A program made the translations under genes and the position numbers. A stretch of 64,000 nt of DNA, from contig NZ_CBDDIE010000003.1 in NCBI RefSeq assembly GCF_965228805.1, positions 1,736,001 through 1,800,000 of the forward strand. Reading direction: 5' to 3'. Origin of the DNA: JASBTN01 sp965228805 (lineage in GTDB: Bacteria; Pseudomonadota; Alphaproteobacteria; Rhodobacterales; Rhodobacteraceae). This document shows positions 35,307 through 44,616 of this stretch, piece by piece; the first letter of the stretch is position 1, and each line of letters begins with the position of its first letter. The notes below the pieces were generated by a model. It was given only the letters and a program-made list of their open reading frames with translations, ran no database searches and had not been told where the DNA came from.

Positions 35307-36602
35307 TCAGTCCAGCAGCCCGGGAAGATAAAGCGCGACCGGCGGCACGAAGGTGACGATCAGAACCATGGGCAGGTGGCCGAGCATGAGGAACTTCATC
35401 GTCGGGCCGACATAGGTCGACAATGGCTGACGGGTAACACCACCGGCCATGTAGAGCAGCGGCGCACAGGGGGGCGAGATATTGCCCAGCCCCAGGTTGG
35501 TGCCGACGATGGCGGCGAAGTGGATCGGATCCAGGCCAATCTTCTGCGTGACAGGCAGAAGGATGATCGCCGCCAGCACGCCACCCGACACGTCGTCGAT
35601 GATCATGCCCATGATCAGCAGCAACAGGTTGATCAAGAGAAGGATCACGATGCGGTTGTCCGAGATCGACAGGAGCAGGTCGGCGAACTGCGTCGGCACC
35701 TTCGCCAGCACCATGCCGCGGCTCATCACGAAGAGGAAGAACAGCACCATCAGGATGGCACCGGTCAGCCGTGCGGCCTCGACCGTCGAGGTGAATAGCG
35801 CCTGCATCGGCAGTGACCGGTAGATGATCAGCCCGACGATCAGCGTATAGACCAGCGCGACGGCGCCTGCTTCGGTGGGCGTCGCGATGCCGGAATAGAT
35901 GCCGCCCAGCACGATCACCGGCATGATGATGGCCAGGCTGGCCTTCTTGCCGGTATGGGTGGCTTCCTTGGCGACCTCGGCCAGCGGGATCTTCGGGGCG
36001 ACGGTGATCGTGGTGTTCTTGCGCAGGAAGATGAAGTTCAGCACGCAATAGGTCAGTGCCAGCAGGATGCCCGGCCCCATGGTGGCCAGAAAGGCCTTGG
36101 CCACGCTTTCGCGGATGGCGATGGCGAAGACGATCATCGGGATCGACGGTGGGATCATCAGGGCCAGCACCGATGACACGGCGACCAGGGCGGTGGCGTG
36201 GCCGGGCGGATAGCCCTCCTTGATCATGCGCGGCACCATGATCTTGCCGATCGCAGCAATCGCGGCGGAAGCACTGCCGGAAATCGCGCCGAACAGCGCA
36301 CAGGTGATCACGGTGACGGCGCCCAGCCCGCCCTTGGTGCGGCCGACGAAGGTGTTGACGAAGTTCAGCAGCCGTTCGGAGATGCCCGAGGCCCCCATCA
36401 GCGTGCCCGACAGGATGAACAGCGGGATCGCCAGCAGCGAAAACGCGCTGACCTGCGAATAGCCGAAACCGGCGTGGAACGAAATATTCGTGCCCGACAT
36501 CAGCCCGTAGGCCAGCGCGCCGGCACCAAAGGCGAAGCCGACCGGAACCTCGATCAGCAGCAGAATGACGATGACCAGAAAGGCCAGCAGGAAGAAGGTC
36601 AT
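35307..36602 (-). CDS. dctM: TRAP transporter large membrane subunit
   Basis: DctM-type permease of 431 aa with about 12 hydrophobic helices spread over its length. It starts with MTFFLLAFLVIVILLL and contains the conserved ALMIPPSIPM and GNISPPCAPLLYM segments. It carries the substrate using the sodium gradient, together with the DctQ and DctP subunits encoded just upstream. Three bases separate it from dctQ. The substrate is probably an organic acid or zwitterion related to the downstream hydrolases. Confidence 0.93.
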   Translation of the reverse strand: MTFFLLAFLVIVILLLIEVPVGFAFGAGALAYGLMSGTNISFHAGFGYSQVSAFSLLAIPLFILSGTLMGASGISERLLNFVNTFVGRTKGGLGAVTVITCALFGAISGSASAAIAAIGKIMVPRMIKEGYPPGHATALVAVSSVLALMIPPSIPMIVFAIAIRESVAKAFLATMGPGILLALTYCVLNFIFLRKNTTITVAPKIPLAEVAKEATHTGKKASLAIIMPVIVLGGIYSGIATPTEAGAVALVYTLIVGLIIYRSLPMQALFTSTVEAARLTGAILMVLFFLFVMSRGMVLAKVPTQFADLLLSISDNRIVILLLINLLLLIMGMIIDDVSGGVLAAIILLPVTQKIGLDPIHFAAIVGTNLGLGNISPPCAPLLYMAGGVTRQPLSTYVGPTMKFLMLGHLPMVLIVTFVPPVALYLPGLLD

Positions 36603-36605
36603 GGC

Positions 36606-37211
36606 TCACTCGCCTCCTTTTCCGGTGATCAGCGCGCGGGCTTCCAGGAAGGCCTGCAGCGTGAGGTAGAGGATCATCAGGGCAAAGCCCGACACCATGC
36701 TGAAATCCCAGATGTATTTCGGCAGGCGCATGTAGGTGCTCTTGCGGTTCAGGGACAGGTTGTAGGCGGCGAAATCCCAGGCGAACCAGGCGAAGACCAG
36801 CACCGTCACCAGGCAGACCACCGTGCCGAACAGGCGCACCGACAGCACGGTCCTGCGGTTCTGCGTGATCAGGGTCAGCACGCCGCCCTCGATATGGTCG
36901 CGTTCGCGGGTGCAATAGGCCATGCCGATGAAATAGATCCACAGGGCCAGCATCGGCGCCAGCTCCTCGATCCCCAGGAAGGGCGAGGCGATGACGTAGC
37001 GCATGAAGACCTGCGCGGCCATCAGAAGGCCCAAGGACAGGATCGCGGTGAACAGGATCACACGCATCAGCCAGGCCATGCGGCGTTCGACGGCATAGAA
37101 ACCGCCAAGCCCGCGATAGACCGGCTGGGCCGGGTCATGGGCAGCCGGGATGATCGGCTCGGGTGCCAGCACATCATCCAGGCTGTCCGTGTGCAGAAGT
37201 TCCTTGGTCAT
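36606..37211 (-). CDS. dctQ: TRAP transporter small membrane subunit
   Basis: DctQ-type protein of 201 aa with four hydrophobic helices between residues about 48 and 190. The N-terminal 45 residues are cytosolic and Pro/Asp-rich, longer than in many DctQ proteins. The motif EELAPMLALWIYFIGMAY is typical of the family. It bridges the binding protein and DctM. Confidence 0.9.
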   Translation of the reverse strand: MTKELLHTDSLDDVLAPEPIIPAAHDPAQPVYRGLGGFYAVERRMAWLMRVILFTAILSLGLLMAAQVFMRYVIASPFLGIEELAPMLALWIYFIGMAYCTRERDHIEGGVLTLITQNRRTVLSVRLFGTVVCLVTVLVFAWFAWDFAAYNLSLNRKSTYMRLPKYIWDFSMVSGFALMILYLTLQAFLEARALITGKGGE

Positions 37212-37281
37212 GCGCGCCTCCTCCCAGGTTCATGCATGAGGGTGGTCTGCGCCCGCGGGAGAAGCGGGCGCAGAGAGGGGA

Positions 37282-38283
37282 TCAGTTGTCGGCGGCAGCC
37301 TTGATCTGACCCATCACGTCGGCGCCGATGATCCCTTCCATGTAGGGGTATTCGACGGCGGTCACCTGGGCGCGGTAGGCGTCGAGCTGTTCGGGGGTCA
37401 GCTCGACCACCTCGATCCCGGCCTCACGCATCTGGTCGAACCACTTGGGGCTTTCGGCCTCGGCGTTTTCCCAGGCCCAGGTCACGGCCTCGTCGGCGGC
37501 GGTGCGGATCCAGCCCTGTTGTTCCTCGCTCAGCCCGTCGAACCAGCGCTTGTTGGCGGTCCAGAACGTGTGTTCGAAGTTCTCGCGGGTAAAGACATAG
37601 GCGCTGACCACGTCCTTGAAGAGCAGCACTTCAGAGGGCGGCGAATAGGCCCGGCCGTCGATCGCGCCGGTTTGCAGCGCCGTGTGCACCTCGGAAAAGG
37701 CCATCGGCACCGGGGCGAACCCGGTCGCCCGGTAGCGTTCGATTGCCATCGGCATGCCCGGCACGCGCATCTTGAAGCCCTGGGCCTCCTCGGGGAAGTT
37801 GGTCGGCACATCGACGCCCTTGCGTACGACGAAACCGGTGAAATCGGTCGGGATCGTGCCCAGAAGCACCATGCCCAGGTCCGCCATGATGCCGTCATAG
37901 ACGCCGTTCATCACTGAACCCGGGCCATAGACCTGGCGCCCGGTCTCCCAGTCGCTGGCCACATAGCCCAGCACCGAGACGTCCCAGCGCGGGTCCAGTT
38001 CCGAGTGGTTCCAGCTCATCGTCATCTGCACCGCGCCCTGCGAGACCTGCTCGACGATCGAGGTCCAGTCGCCGAGGTCGCCGCCCGGGTGATAGTCGAC
38101 AGTCATCTCGCCGCCCGACAGCTCTTCGAGACGGGCCGAGAACTGTTCGGACACCGCGTGGAAGATGTGCTGGGTGTCCATGACATGGCCCAGGATGATC
38201 TCTTCCGCCGTCGCTGCGCCAGCGCCGGCGGCCAACAGGCCCGCAGCGGCAAAGCCTGCCTTGATGTGTTTTGCGATTGTCAC
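37282..38283 (-). CDS. dctP: TRAP transporter substrate-binding protein
   Basis: Periplasmic DctP-family protein, 333 aa. The best start is GTG 38283, which has a GGAGG eight bases upstream; that SD lies within an ATG-containing longer reading (38298), which is therefore unlikely. The signal peptide is AAGLLAAGAGAATAEE. The mature part has the expected DctP features, including GFKMRVPGMPM with the carboxylate-binding arginine, and an FTRENFEHTFW segment. It is the first gene of the operon and is divergent from the racemase-family gene, with two TGTATACA operators between them. Confidence 0.92.
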   Translation of the reverse strand: MTIAKHIKAGFAAAGLLAAGAGAATAEEIILGHVMDTQHIFHAVSEQFSARLEELSGGEMTVDYHPGGDLGDWTSIVEQVSQGAVQMTMSWNHSELDPRWDVSVLGYVASDWETGRQVYGPGSVMNGVYDGIMADLGMVLLGTIPTDFTGFVVRKGVDVPTNFPEEAQGFKMRVPGMPMAIERYRATGFAPVPMAFSEVHTALQTGAIDGRAYSPPSEVLLFKDVVSAYVFTRENFEHTFWTANKRWFDGLSEEQQGWIRTAADEAVTWAWENAEAESPKWFDQMREAGIEVVELTPEQLDAYRAQVTAVEYPYMEGIIGADVMGQIKAAADN

Positions 38284-38352
38284 CGTTTCATCCTCCATCT
38301 TGGTGAGTCGTCCTTTTCGGGGTGGGCAGATAACTGGCATAAAATGGCCATG

Positions 38353-38424
38353 CTGTATACAGCTAAGCAGAAAAATTTGACAAATGGCCGAATTTGAACA
38401 GAAAGGTGCGATCAGTGTATACAG
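38353..38424. promoter_or_regulatory. Paired GntR-type operators TGTATACA
   Basis: Two palindromic cores lie in the divergent promoter region: CTGTATACAG at 38353-38362 and GTGTATACAG at 38415-38424, 62 bp apart (about six helical turns). The GTATAC core is typical of GntR/FCD regulators. The most likely ligand is the GntR protein encoded at 39243, which would control both the TRAP operon and the racemase-family gene. Confidence 0.65.
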
Positions 38425-38442
38425 CAATCAGAAGGAAACCGC

Positions 38443-39168
38443 ATGTTTGACAGGGGAAGACACTCACGCGCAAAGATAGGATTCGTCCTTCTGGCGACCG
38501 AACAGACCATCGAGGATGACATGTTCACCCTGCGCCCCGACGGGGTCGGCATCCATTTTGCGCGGGCCTGGATCGAGGACAGCATTACCGTCGATACCCT
38601 GTCGCGCCACGCCGATGATCTGGCCCGCGCGGCCCACAGCCTGCTGCCAGACGGCAGCCTCGACGTGATCTGCTACGGCTGCACCTCGGGCAGTCTGGTC
38701 ATCGGCGAGGACCGGGTCGCGGCGGAGCTGAACAAGGGTGCGCCCAAGGCCCGCGCCACCAGCCTGATCGCCGCGGTGATTGCCGCGCTCAGGGCGATAG
38801 CTGCAAGGCGCATCGCGGTGGCGACCCCTTATCTGGACGAGATCAACGTCCAGGAAGTGCGTTACCTCGAAAAGGCCGGGTTTGACGTCGCCAATATCCA
38901 GGGGCTGCAGCTGGAAAGGGACAGCGACATGATCCGCGTCCGCCCGGACTATCTGGCGGAGTTTGCCCGGGAGGCAGACACTGCTGACAGCGATGCATTG
39001 TTCATCAGCTGCGGCGCGCTGCGGTCGTTGGAGGTTGTGGACCGGCTGGAGCAGCAGCTGGGCAAGCCGGTGATCTGCTCCAACCAGGCAATGATGTGGC
39101 ATGTCCTGCGCCTGGCAGGCATCGACGATCGGATCGGGGGATATGGCCGGTTGCTCCGAGACCACTGA
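38443..39168 (+). CDS. Asp/Glu racemase-superfamily enzyme (maleate isomerase/EutA-like)
   Basis: Protein of 241 aa with the two active-site cysteines of the superfamily: Cys80 in CYGCTSGS and Cys190 in SCGALRS. The arrangement matches maleate cis-trans isomerase, arylmalonate decarboxylase and EutA of ectoine operons. An aaggaaa SD precedes ATG 38443. It is divergent from the TRAP operon and shares its operators, so it takes part in the same pathway, perhaps by epimerising or isomerising an acid intermediate. The exact reaction is not predictable. Confidence 0.82.
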   Translation: MFDRGRHSRAKIGFVLLATEQTIEDDMFTLRPDGVGIHFARAWIEDSITVDTLSRHADDLARAAHSLLPDGSLDVICYGCTSGSLVIGEDRVAAELNKGAPKARATSLIAAVIAALRAIAARRIAVATPYLDEINVQEVRYLEKAGFDVANIQGLQLERDSDMIRVRPDYLAEFAREADTADSDALFISCGALRSLEVVDRLEQQLGKPVICSNQAMMWHVLRLAGIDDRIGGYGRLLRDH

Positions 39169-39242
39169 AATCGGCTCTTCTTTGCTGCACACAGCCTTGC
39201 TAGTACTTCGGGAACCGCAGCCGTTCAGGAAAGGGAGCCTCC

Positions 39243-39947
39243 TTGTCCGCAGATGCCACATCCATGACGCCTCCTGGCTGGGGCGACCGCAAGCCGGGCG
39301 TCGAGGATATCCAGCGCCTGATCCTCAAGCGGATCTGTTTCCTCGAATACACGCCCGGCGACAGGTTGAAGGAGGCAGAGCTGGCCAAGGAGTTCGGCGT
39401 CAGCCGCACCCCCGTGCGCGACGCCATCAGCCGGATCAATCATCTGGGGCTGGTGGAAACGATCAACGGGGTCGGCAACGTGGTGATGGAACTGCCGTCA
39501 GAGAAGATCACGCATGTCTATGAAATGCGGTTGCATCTGGCCTCGCTGATTGGCACGACCGCGCCCGCGCAAATCGAAGACAGCCACCTGGAACGCGCCC
39601 GGGGCTTGCTGGCGCAGGCCCGGCAGCTCAGCGGGCAGGTCGATTCCCGCCAATATGTCATCGTGAATGATCAGCTGAATACGCTGATCAGTGATCTGAT
39701 CGGCAATTCGGTTCTACGGTCCTTCTGGACCCAGGCCTATTACCAGGCGGCCAGCACGTGGCACAGGGTTGTCGATTGCGCGGGCACCGAAGTGGCCGAT
39801 GCCTTGGTGGCCGAGCTTGTCGACCTCGAAACCGCGCTGATCGAGAAGGACATCCTGGCGGTTGGATATATCCAGCGCATTCACATCGGCTATGGTTTTG
39901 CCCGTATCAAGAAATTCCTGTTCCGTGAAACGGCCCTTGACCCTTGA
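39243..39947 (+). CDS. GntR-family regulator (FCD type)
   Basis: Regulator of 234 aa. The winged HTH is at residues about 18-80 (DRLKEAELAKEFGVSRTPVRDAISRI) and is followed by an all-helical FCD-type ligand domain. The start is TTG at 39243 with an agggag SD 5 bases upstream; the in-frame ATG at 39264 has none. Located behind the racemase-family gene, it probably represses the divergent operons through the TGTATACA sites until its ligand, likely a pathway intermediate, is present. Confidence 0.85.
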   Translation: MSADATSMTPPGWGDRKPGVEDIQRLILKRICFLEYTPGDRLKEAELAKEFGVSRTPVRDAISRINHLGLVETINGVGNVVMELPSEKITHVYEMRLHLASLIGTTAPAQIEDSHLERARGLLAQARQLSGQVDSRQYVIVNDQLNTLISDLIGNSVLRSFWTQAYYQAASTWHRVVDCAGTEVADALVAELVDLETALIEKDILAVGYIQRIHIGYGFARIKKFLFRETALDP

Positions 39948-40081
39948 AGGCCACGGTCCGGTTTGCGCGGCGCCATGTTTGCGCGGCGGCCAAACGCGGT
40001 TTCGGTGCGGCAATTTGCTCGCTCTCAATAGGCGTGGGGATTGTTAGACTTCGACGCGTTCCAATTTGCCGGAGTCCAGCC

Positions 40082-40696
40082 ATGCGCCAGATTACCCTTG
40101 CCCTCTTCGCCGCTTTTCTGGCCACCGCTGCCCTGGCAGAGGAGGCGGTGGATATTGCCCCGCTGATGCAGGACGTCTGTGCCCATTGCCATGGTGAGAC
40201 CGGCGATGCCTCCAGCCGCATGTATCCGCGTCTGGCAGCGCAGAACCGGGACTACCTGGAAAAGCAGCTGCTGAATTTTCGCGACGGCACGCGAGTCAGC
40301 GACATCATGAACGGCATGGCCGCGGAGCTCAGCGATGCGCAGATCGCGGCCCTGGCGGAGTTCTACAGCACGCAACCGGCCGAAAAACATCGCGTGCGCA
40401 GCTCGAAACGCGCGCTGGAGGCGGTGGGTTTTTACATCTACCACGAGGGCAACGAATATACGCAGATCCCGCCCTGTGCCGATTGTCACGGCGAGTTTGC
40501 TGCGGGCGATACAAACCTGCCGCGTTTGGCCGGGCAACACCGGCACTATGTCGTCGAACAGCTGATGGCGTTCGAGGACCGCACCCGCACCAATGACAGC
40601 GCGATCATGCATTCGATCGCCAAGAACCTGACCGAGCTGGAGATCAATGCGGTGGCGCTTTATGTCAGTGGTCTGGTCGAGGGGGGGGCGGAATAA
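40082..40696 (+). CDS. Diheme cytochrome c (c4-like)
   Basis: Exported cytochrome of 204 aa. The signal peptide is MRQITLALFAAFLATAALAEE. Two heme c sites are present: CAHCH at 33-37 and CADCH at 132-136. Each lies in a c4-type half with the LAAQNRDYLEKQL / LAGQHRHYVVEQL motif and candidate Met ligands in the NGMA and IMHSIAKN segments. It would shuttle electrons in the periplasm. ATG 40082 is chosen for the signal peptide; the reading from 39944 is not credible. Convergent with the LuxR regulator. Confidence 0.92.
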   Translation: MRQITLALFAAFLATAALAEEAVDIAPLMQDVCAHCHGETGDASSRMYPRLAAQNRDYLEKQLLNFRDGTRVSDIMNGMAAELSDAQIAALAEFYSTQPAEKHRVRSSKRALEAVGFYIYHEGNEYTQIPPCADCHGEFAAGDTNLPRLAGQHRHYVVEQLMAFEDRTRTNDSAIMHSIAKNLTELEINAVALYVSGLVEGGAE

Positions 40697-40699
40697 GGG

Positions 40700-41317
40700 T
40701 CAGATCAGCAGCGCCTCGCGTGCCATCAGGGCCGCCTGGGTGCGGTTGTTCGCGCCCAGCTTGGTCAGGATGTTCTTCATGTGCAGCTTGACCGTGACCT
40801 CCTGAATGCCCAGTTCGCGGGCAATTTCCTTGTTGGACAGGCCCTGTCCCAGTTGCTTCAACGTCTGCATTTCGCGGTCGGACAGGGCGCCGAACTGATC
40901 TGACCGGTGCTGCGCCGCGCCGGAGGGGGCGAAATCGAAGGGGAAATAGCGTTCACCGGACAGAACGAAGCGGATGGCGTTGACGAAACTGTTCGCAGGC
41001 AGGGATTTCGGCAGGAACCCCTGCGCGCCCTGCTCCATGGCAGCGGTTGCGACCTCGCGGCTGGCAACGCCGGACATCAGCGCGACCCGGGTTTGCGGAA
41101 AGGCGCGGCAGGTCCGAACCATCCCCTGCAGCCCGTTCATCCCGGGCATGTGATAGTCCAGCACCAATAGGTCGATGGGATAGTCGCCTGACAGCACCTC
41201 ATTCGCCTCGTCCAGATTGCAGGCGGTAAAGACACGAAACCCCTGGGCTGCCTCCAGATAGGCGGCAATCGTATCGCGTACAAGTTCGTGGTCGTCGGCA
41301 ATAAGAATGTTCGTCAT
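40700..41317 (-). CDS. NarL/FixJ-type response regulator (LuxR HTH)
   Basis: Two-domain regulator of 205 aa: receiver with DDHELVRDT near residue 7 and the phospho-acceptor Asp in LLVLDYHMPGMNG, then a LuxR-type HTH (LSDREMQTLKQLGQGLSNKEIARELGIQEVTVKLHMKNIL). The ATG at 41317 begins MTNILIADD; the longer reading is spurious. It is divergent from the molybdopterin-fold protein and the hybrid kinase at 42002, which is its probable partner via that kinase's Hpt domain. Confidence 0.93.
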   Translation of the reverse strand: MTNILIADDHELVRDTIAAYLEAAQGFRVFTACNLDEANEVLSGDYPIDLLVLDYHMPGMNGLQGMVRTCRAFPQTRVALMSGVASREVATAAMEQGAQGFLPKSLPANSFVNAIRFVLSGERYFPFDFAPSGAAQHRSDQFGALSDREMQTLKQLGQGLSNKEIARELGIQEVTVKLHMKNILTKLGANNRTQAALMAREALLI

Positions 41318-41470
41318 CACAAGTCCCCTTTGTCCACGTTTCCACGAAACCATGAAAAAATGTCGAACGCGAGGCAGGGCACCCCTTTCGTATAGGTGCC
41401 TATGCGCCTGAACCACCCTGCGCCGCCGCTCGGTGCCTTATCAAGGGGACAGGCAGCAAGGGAGGCGACG

Positions 41471-41956
41471 ATGCCAAGCACCACTCCGACGCGGATCAAA
41501 CCATTCGCCCTTATCATCGCCGTCCTCGCGTGTCTTGCAGGGGGCGTGGCCCGGGCCGACACCCTGCGCATTACCCATCAAGGAGGGGAAGAGGTGGTGA
41601 CCGCCGAGGATCTGGCGCGGTTCGACCAGACCGGTTTCACCACCTCGACCATCTGGACCGACGGCAAGATCGCCTTCGAGGGCGTGCCGTTGAAGGTCTT
41701 GCTGGACAGTCTGGGCGTGACCCGGGGCCAGGTCGAACTGCGCGCGCTGAATGACTATGCGGTCACCCTGCCGGTGGCCGAGCTGGAGGCGCAGGCGCCC
41801 ATCATAGCCGCCCGCATGAACGGCGCCCCGATGCCCGCGCGGCGCTGGGGACCCTATTGGCTGGTCTATCCCTATGACGCGGACGGGATCTACCGCTCCG
41901 AAGTCACCTATTCCCGCTCGATCTGGCAGCTGGTCAGCGTCACGGTCATGGATTGA
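41471..41956 (+). CDS. Periplasmic molybdopterin-fold oxidoreductase-like protein
   Basis: Protein of 161 aa with a signal peptide (residues about 10-29, ending GGVARA) and a single Oxidored_molyb-type (SUOX core-like) domain: LDSLGVTRGQVELRALNDYAVTLP and MNGAPMPARRWGPYWLVYPYD. It lacks the cysteine that binds molybdenum in real enzymes, so it is more likely a binding or sensor protein. A ggaggcgacg SD decides ATG 41471. It precedes the hybrid kinase by 45 bp and may deliver a periplasmic signal to it. Confidence 0.78.
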   Translation: MPSTTPTRIKPFALIIAVLACLAGGVARADTLRITHQGGEEVVTAEDLARFDQTGFTTSTIWTDGKIAFEGVPLKVLLDSLGVTRGQVELRALNDYAVTLPVAELEAQAPIIAARMNGAPMPARRWGPYWLVYPYDADGIYRSEVTYSRSIWQLVSVTVMD

Positions 41957-42001
41957 TAACAAATCGTTTCCTAGACTGGGCGGGAACGGGAAGGTGTTTG
42001 C

Positions 42002-44470
42002 GTGGTGCCAGTGACGTCTCATAGATGGGTCTGGGGTGCAGGGCTGATCGCCCTGGCCTTGGTGCTTGCCGGTATGGTCTGGACCCTGCTGGTGCAACTC
42101 GACCGGCTTTCGACCGCCAAGCGGGACAATGTGACCTGGACGTTGACGCAGGTTGAAACCGAACTTGCAAATCTCGAAACCATGCTGGCCCGGCACGGGA
42201 CCGGCGCGCAGGCCGATGCCGGGCTGCGCCTGCGCGCCGATGTGGCGTTGAGCCGGGTAAACCTGGTCTCCTCCGGGGTGGTCGGCGCGATGCTGCAGTC
42301 CACCCCCGAGGGCCTTGCGTTGGTCGAACCACTTGAAACTTATGCCGATGAAATCAGCGCTCTGCTGGACCGGGCGGAGGCGCTCGACACAGCCACGGTG
42401 GCCCATCTGACCCGGCTGACCGCCGATATTCGCCCGCCCGCCCGGGCCTTGGCGCTTTATGGGGTTGAGCTCAGCGTGGCGGCGGATGAGGCGCAGCGCG
42501 CGGCCTTTGCCCGCACGCTGCGACGCACGGGCGGCGTGGCGATCCTTCTGGTGGTGGCGCTGGCGGTGCTGGTTCTGCGGCTGCAACAGGCGCGCACGCG
42601 GGCGGCGGCGCAGGATCGGGCGCTGGGCCTGTCGAACCGGCGGCTCGGCTCCACCGTGGCGGCCTCTCTGGATGCGATCATCATCGCCGATCAGACCGGC
42701 CGGGTGGTTGAATTCAACGCGGCGGCTGAGACCATCCTGGGCTGGCGGCGTCAGGAGATCCTGGGTGCGCGGATGGACGAGACGTTGATCCCAGAAACAC
42801 ATCGCGCCGCCCATCGCGCGGGCATGGCGCGGTTCCTGGCGACCGGGGAACGCCGGGTGTCGGACGCGGGCCGGATCGAGATCACCGCCCTGCGCAAATC
42901 CGGCGAGGAATTTCCGGTCGAGCTGAACATCACCTCCGCCGAAGGGCCTGCGGGCACCGAGTTCATCGCCTATCTGCGGGACATCTCGGACCGCAAGCAG
43001 GCCGAGGCCAGCCTGATCGAGGCGCGCGACCGGGCGCAGCAGGCGGACCGCGCCAAGTCCGAGTTCCTGGCAATCATGAGCCACGAAATGCGCACGCCCC
43101 TGAACGGCATCCTTGGTGTGCTCGACCTGTTGCGCACGACACGGCTTGCGGACAAGCAGGCGGGCTATGTCGATATCGCCGCCGCCTCGGGCGAGATCCT
43201 TTTGGAGCATGTGAACGAGGCGCTGGACATCACGCGGATCGAGACGGGGGAGCTGGTGCTCTCGCCCCAGGTGTTCGATTTGCGCGCGCTGATCGAAAGT
43301 GTTTGTGCCGTGCTTGCGCCACTTGCGGATGAAAAAGGGCTGGCCCTGCGCCAGGAGGTCTCGGAGCAGCTTGCCAGCCATTTCAAAGCCGATGCCGGGC
43401 GCATTCGGCAGATCCTGATCAACCTCCTGGGCAATGCGGTGAAATTCACCCCCTCGGGCGCGGTGACCCTGTCGGTTGGGTCGGGGACGGGCGGGATGGT
43501 TGAGTTCACCGTGCGCGATACCGGCCCGGGCATTCGCCCCGAAGACCTGGATCGCATTTTCGAGGATTACCGCAGCCTCGCCCCCTCCGGCGGGCGGCAG
43601 CGGCGTGGTGACGGGTTGGGCCTGTCCATCGCCCGGCGCATTGCGCGGCGGCTGGGCGGGGATCTGACCGTGACCAGCCCGCCGGACACCGGCGCCAGTT
43701 TCACCCTGTCGCTGCCTCTGAACAGGGCCGCGGCGGAGGCACGCGCGCTCGTCACGGAGGGATCAGGCGCCCCGTCCCCACGCGGCAAACGTGTGCTGGT
43801 GGTTGAGGACAATGATACCAACCGCCGCCTGCTGGGGGACATGCTGACCGGTCTGGGCCACGAGGTGACCCATGCGGTGGACGGGCAGGCGGGTGTGACG
43901 CAGGCGCGCGCGCGGGGCTTCGACCTCATTTTCATGGATATCTCGATGCCCGTGATGGATGGGATTGCCGCCACCCGGCACCTGCGGGCCGGGCCGGGGC
44001 CGAACCGGGCCACGCCGATCATCGGGTTGACGGCGCATGGCGATGACGTCCACCGCCACGAGGCGCAGCAGGCGGGGATGACCGCCTATCACGTCAAGCC
44101 CATCCGCCTCGCCGCCCTGCGGGACATCCTGGGTGACACCCTGGGGGCGCGCGCGGATGAAACCGTGACGGAGGGCAGCGCGCTGGAGGAAGCCTGCGCC
44201 CTCATCGGGGCAGAGAGGCTCGCCCACCATGCCGCACGGTTCGAACAGGAGCTTTCGGCCTTTACCTCTCTCCTGCACGGGCCTGATGGTGATGACCCCG
44301 CCGAAGCGGCGCACAGGCTGAAGGGCGCCGCCGGGTTGCTTGGCTTGTCAGAGCTCGAAACCCTTCTGGGTGCGCAGCCGCTGGATGCGGAGGAGATTGA
44401 GCGCGGCTGGCATGCGGCAAAGGCGCGGCTGCACCGGGTTCTGGAAGTCGCTGCCAAACCAAAGCCGTAG
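42002..44470 (+). CDS. Membrane hybrid histidine kinase with PAS, REC and Hpt
   Basis: Sensor kinase of 822 aa. Two membrane helices (residues about 10-32 and 178-196) enclose a helical periplasmic domain. A PAS domain (about 215-330), HisKA with His361 in SHEMRTPLNG, HATPase (NLLGNAVKFT, GPGI, GDGLGLS), receiver with Asp646 in FMDISMP and a C-terminal Hpt with His771 in AHRLKG follow. This is a complete four-step phosphorelay, expected to end on the LuxR-type regulator encoded at 40700. The start is GTG 42002; a second GTG follows at once. Confidence 0.92.
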   Translation: MVPVTSHRWVWGAGLIALALVLAGMVWTLLVQLDRLSTAKRDNVTWTLTQVETELANLETMLARHGTGAQADAGLRLRADVALSRVNLVSSGVVGAMLQSTPEGLALVEPLETYADEISALLDRAEALDTATVAHLTRLTADIRPPARALALYGVELSVAADEAQRAAFARTLRRTGGVAILLVVALAVLVLRLQQARTRAAAQDRALGLSNRRLGSTVAASLDAIIIADQTGRVVEFNAAAETILGWRRQEILGARMDETLIPETHRAAHRAGMARFLATGERRVSDAGRIEITALRKSGEEFPVELNITSAEGPAGTEFIAYLRDISDRKQAEASLIEARDRAQQADRAKSEFLAIMSHEMRTPLNGILGVLDLLRTTRLADKQAGYVDIAAASGEILLEHVNEALDITRIETGELVLSPQVFDLRALIESVCAVLAPLADEKGLALRQEVSEQLASHFKADAGRIRQILINLLGNAVKFTPSGAVTLSVGSGTGGMVEFTVRDTGPGIRPEDLDRIFEDYRSLAPSGGRQRRGDGLGLSIARRIARRLGGDLTVTSPPDTGASFTLSLPLNRAAAEARALVTEGSGAPSPRGKRVLVVEDNDTNRRLLGDMLTGLGHEVTHAVDGQAGVTQARARGFDLIFMDISMPVMDGIAATRHLRAGPGPNRATPIIGLTAHGDDVHRHEAQQAGMTAYHVKPIRLAALRDILGDTLGARADETVTEGSALEEACALIGAERLAHHAARFEQELSAFTSLLHGPDGDDPAEAAHRLKGAAGLLGLSELETLLGAQPLDAEEIERGWHAAKARLHRVLEVAAKPKP

Positions 44471-44616
44471 CGCCTGCTCGAAAGGGTAGCCGCCTGTGCC
44501 AAACGCGTGCGGGCCTGCCCTTTCGCCCCACCCGGCCCTTCGTAGCCCTGTCGCAGACTGATCCCGTCATTCCGCCGGACATGAGGGCCCGGCGGCCTAT
44601 CGAAGGGAGAACGGAC

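Noticed and set aside
33430..35331. Open frame of 633 codons on the plus strand
   Set aside because: It is the antisense shadow of the nitrilase and M24 genes, His/Arg/Gly-rich with no domain; GC-rich DNA gives such frames often.
41441..43381. Open frame of 646 codons on the minus strand
   Set aside because: Antisense to the molybdopterin-fold protein and hybrid kinase; composition is that of reverse-complemented coding DNA.
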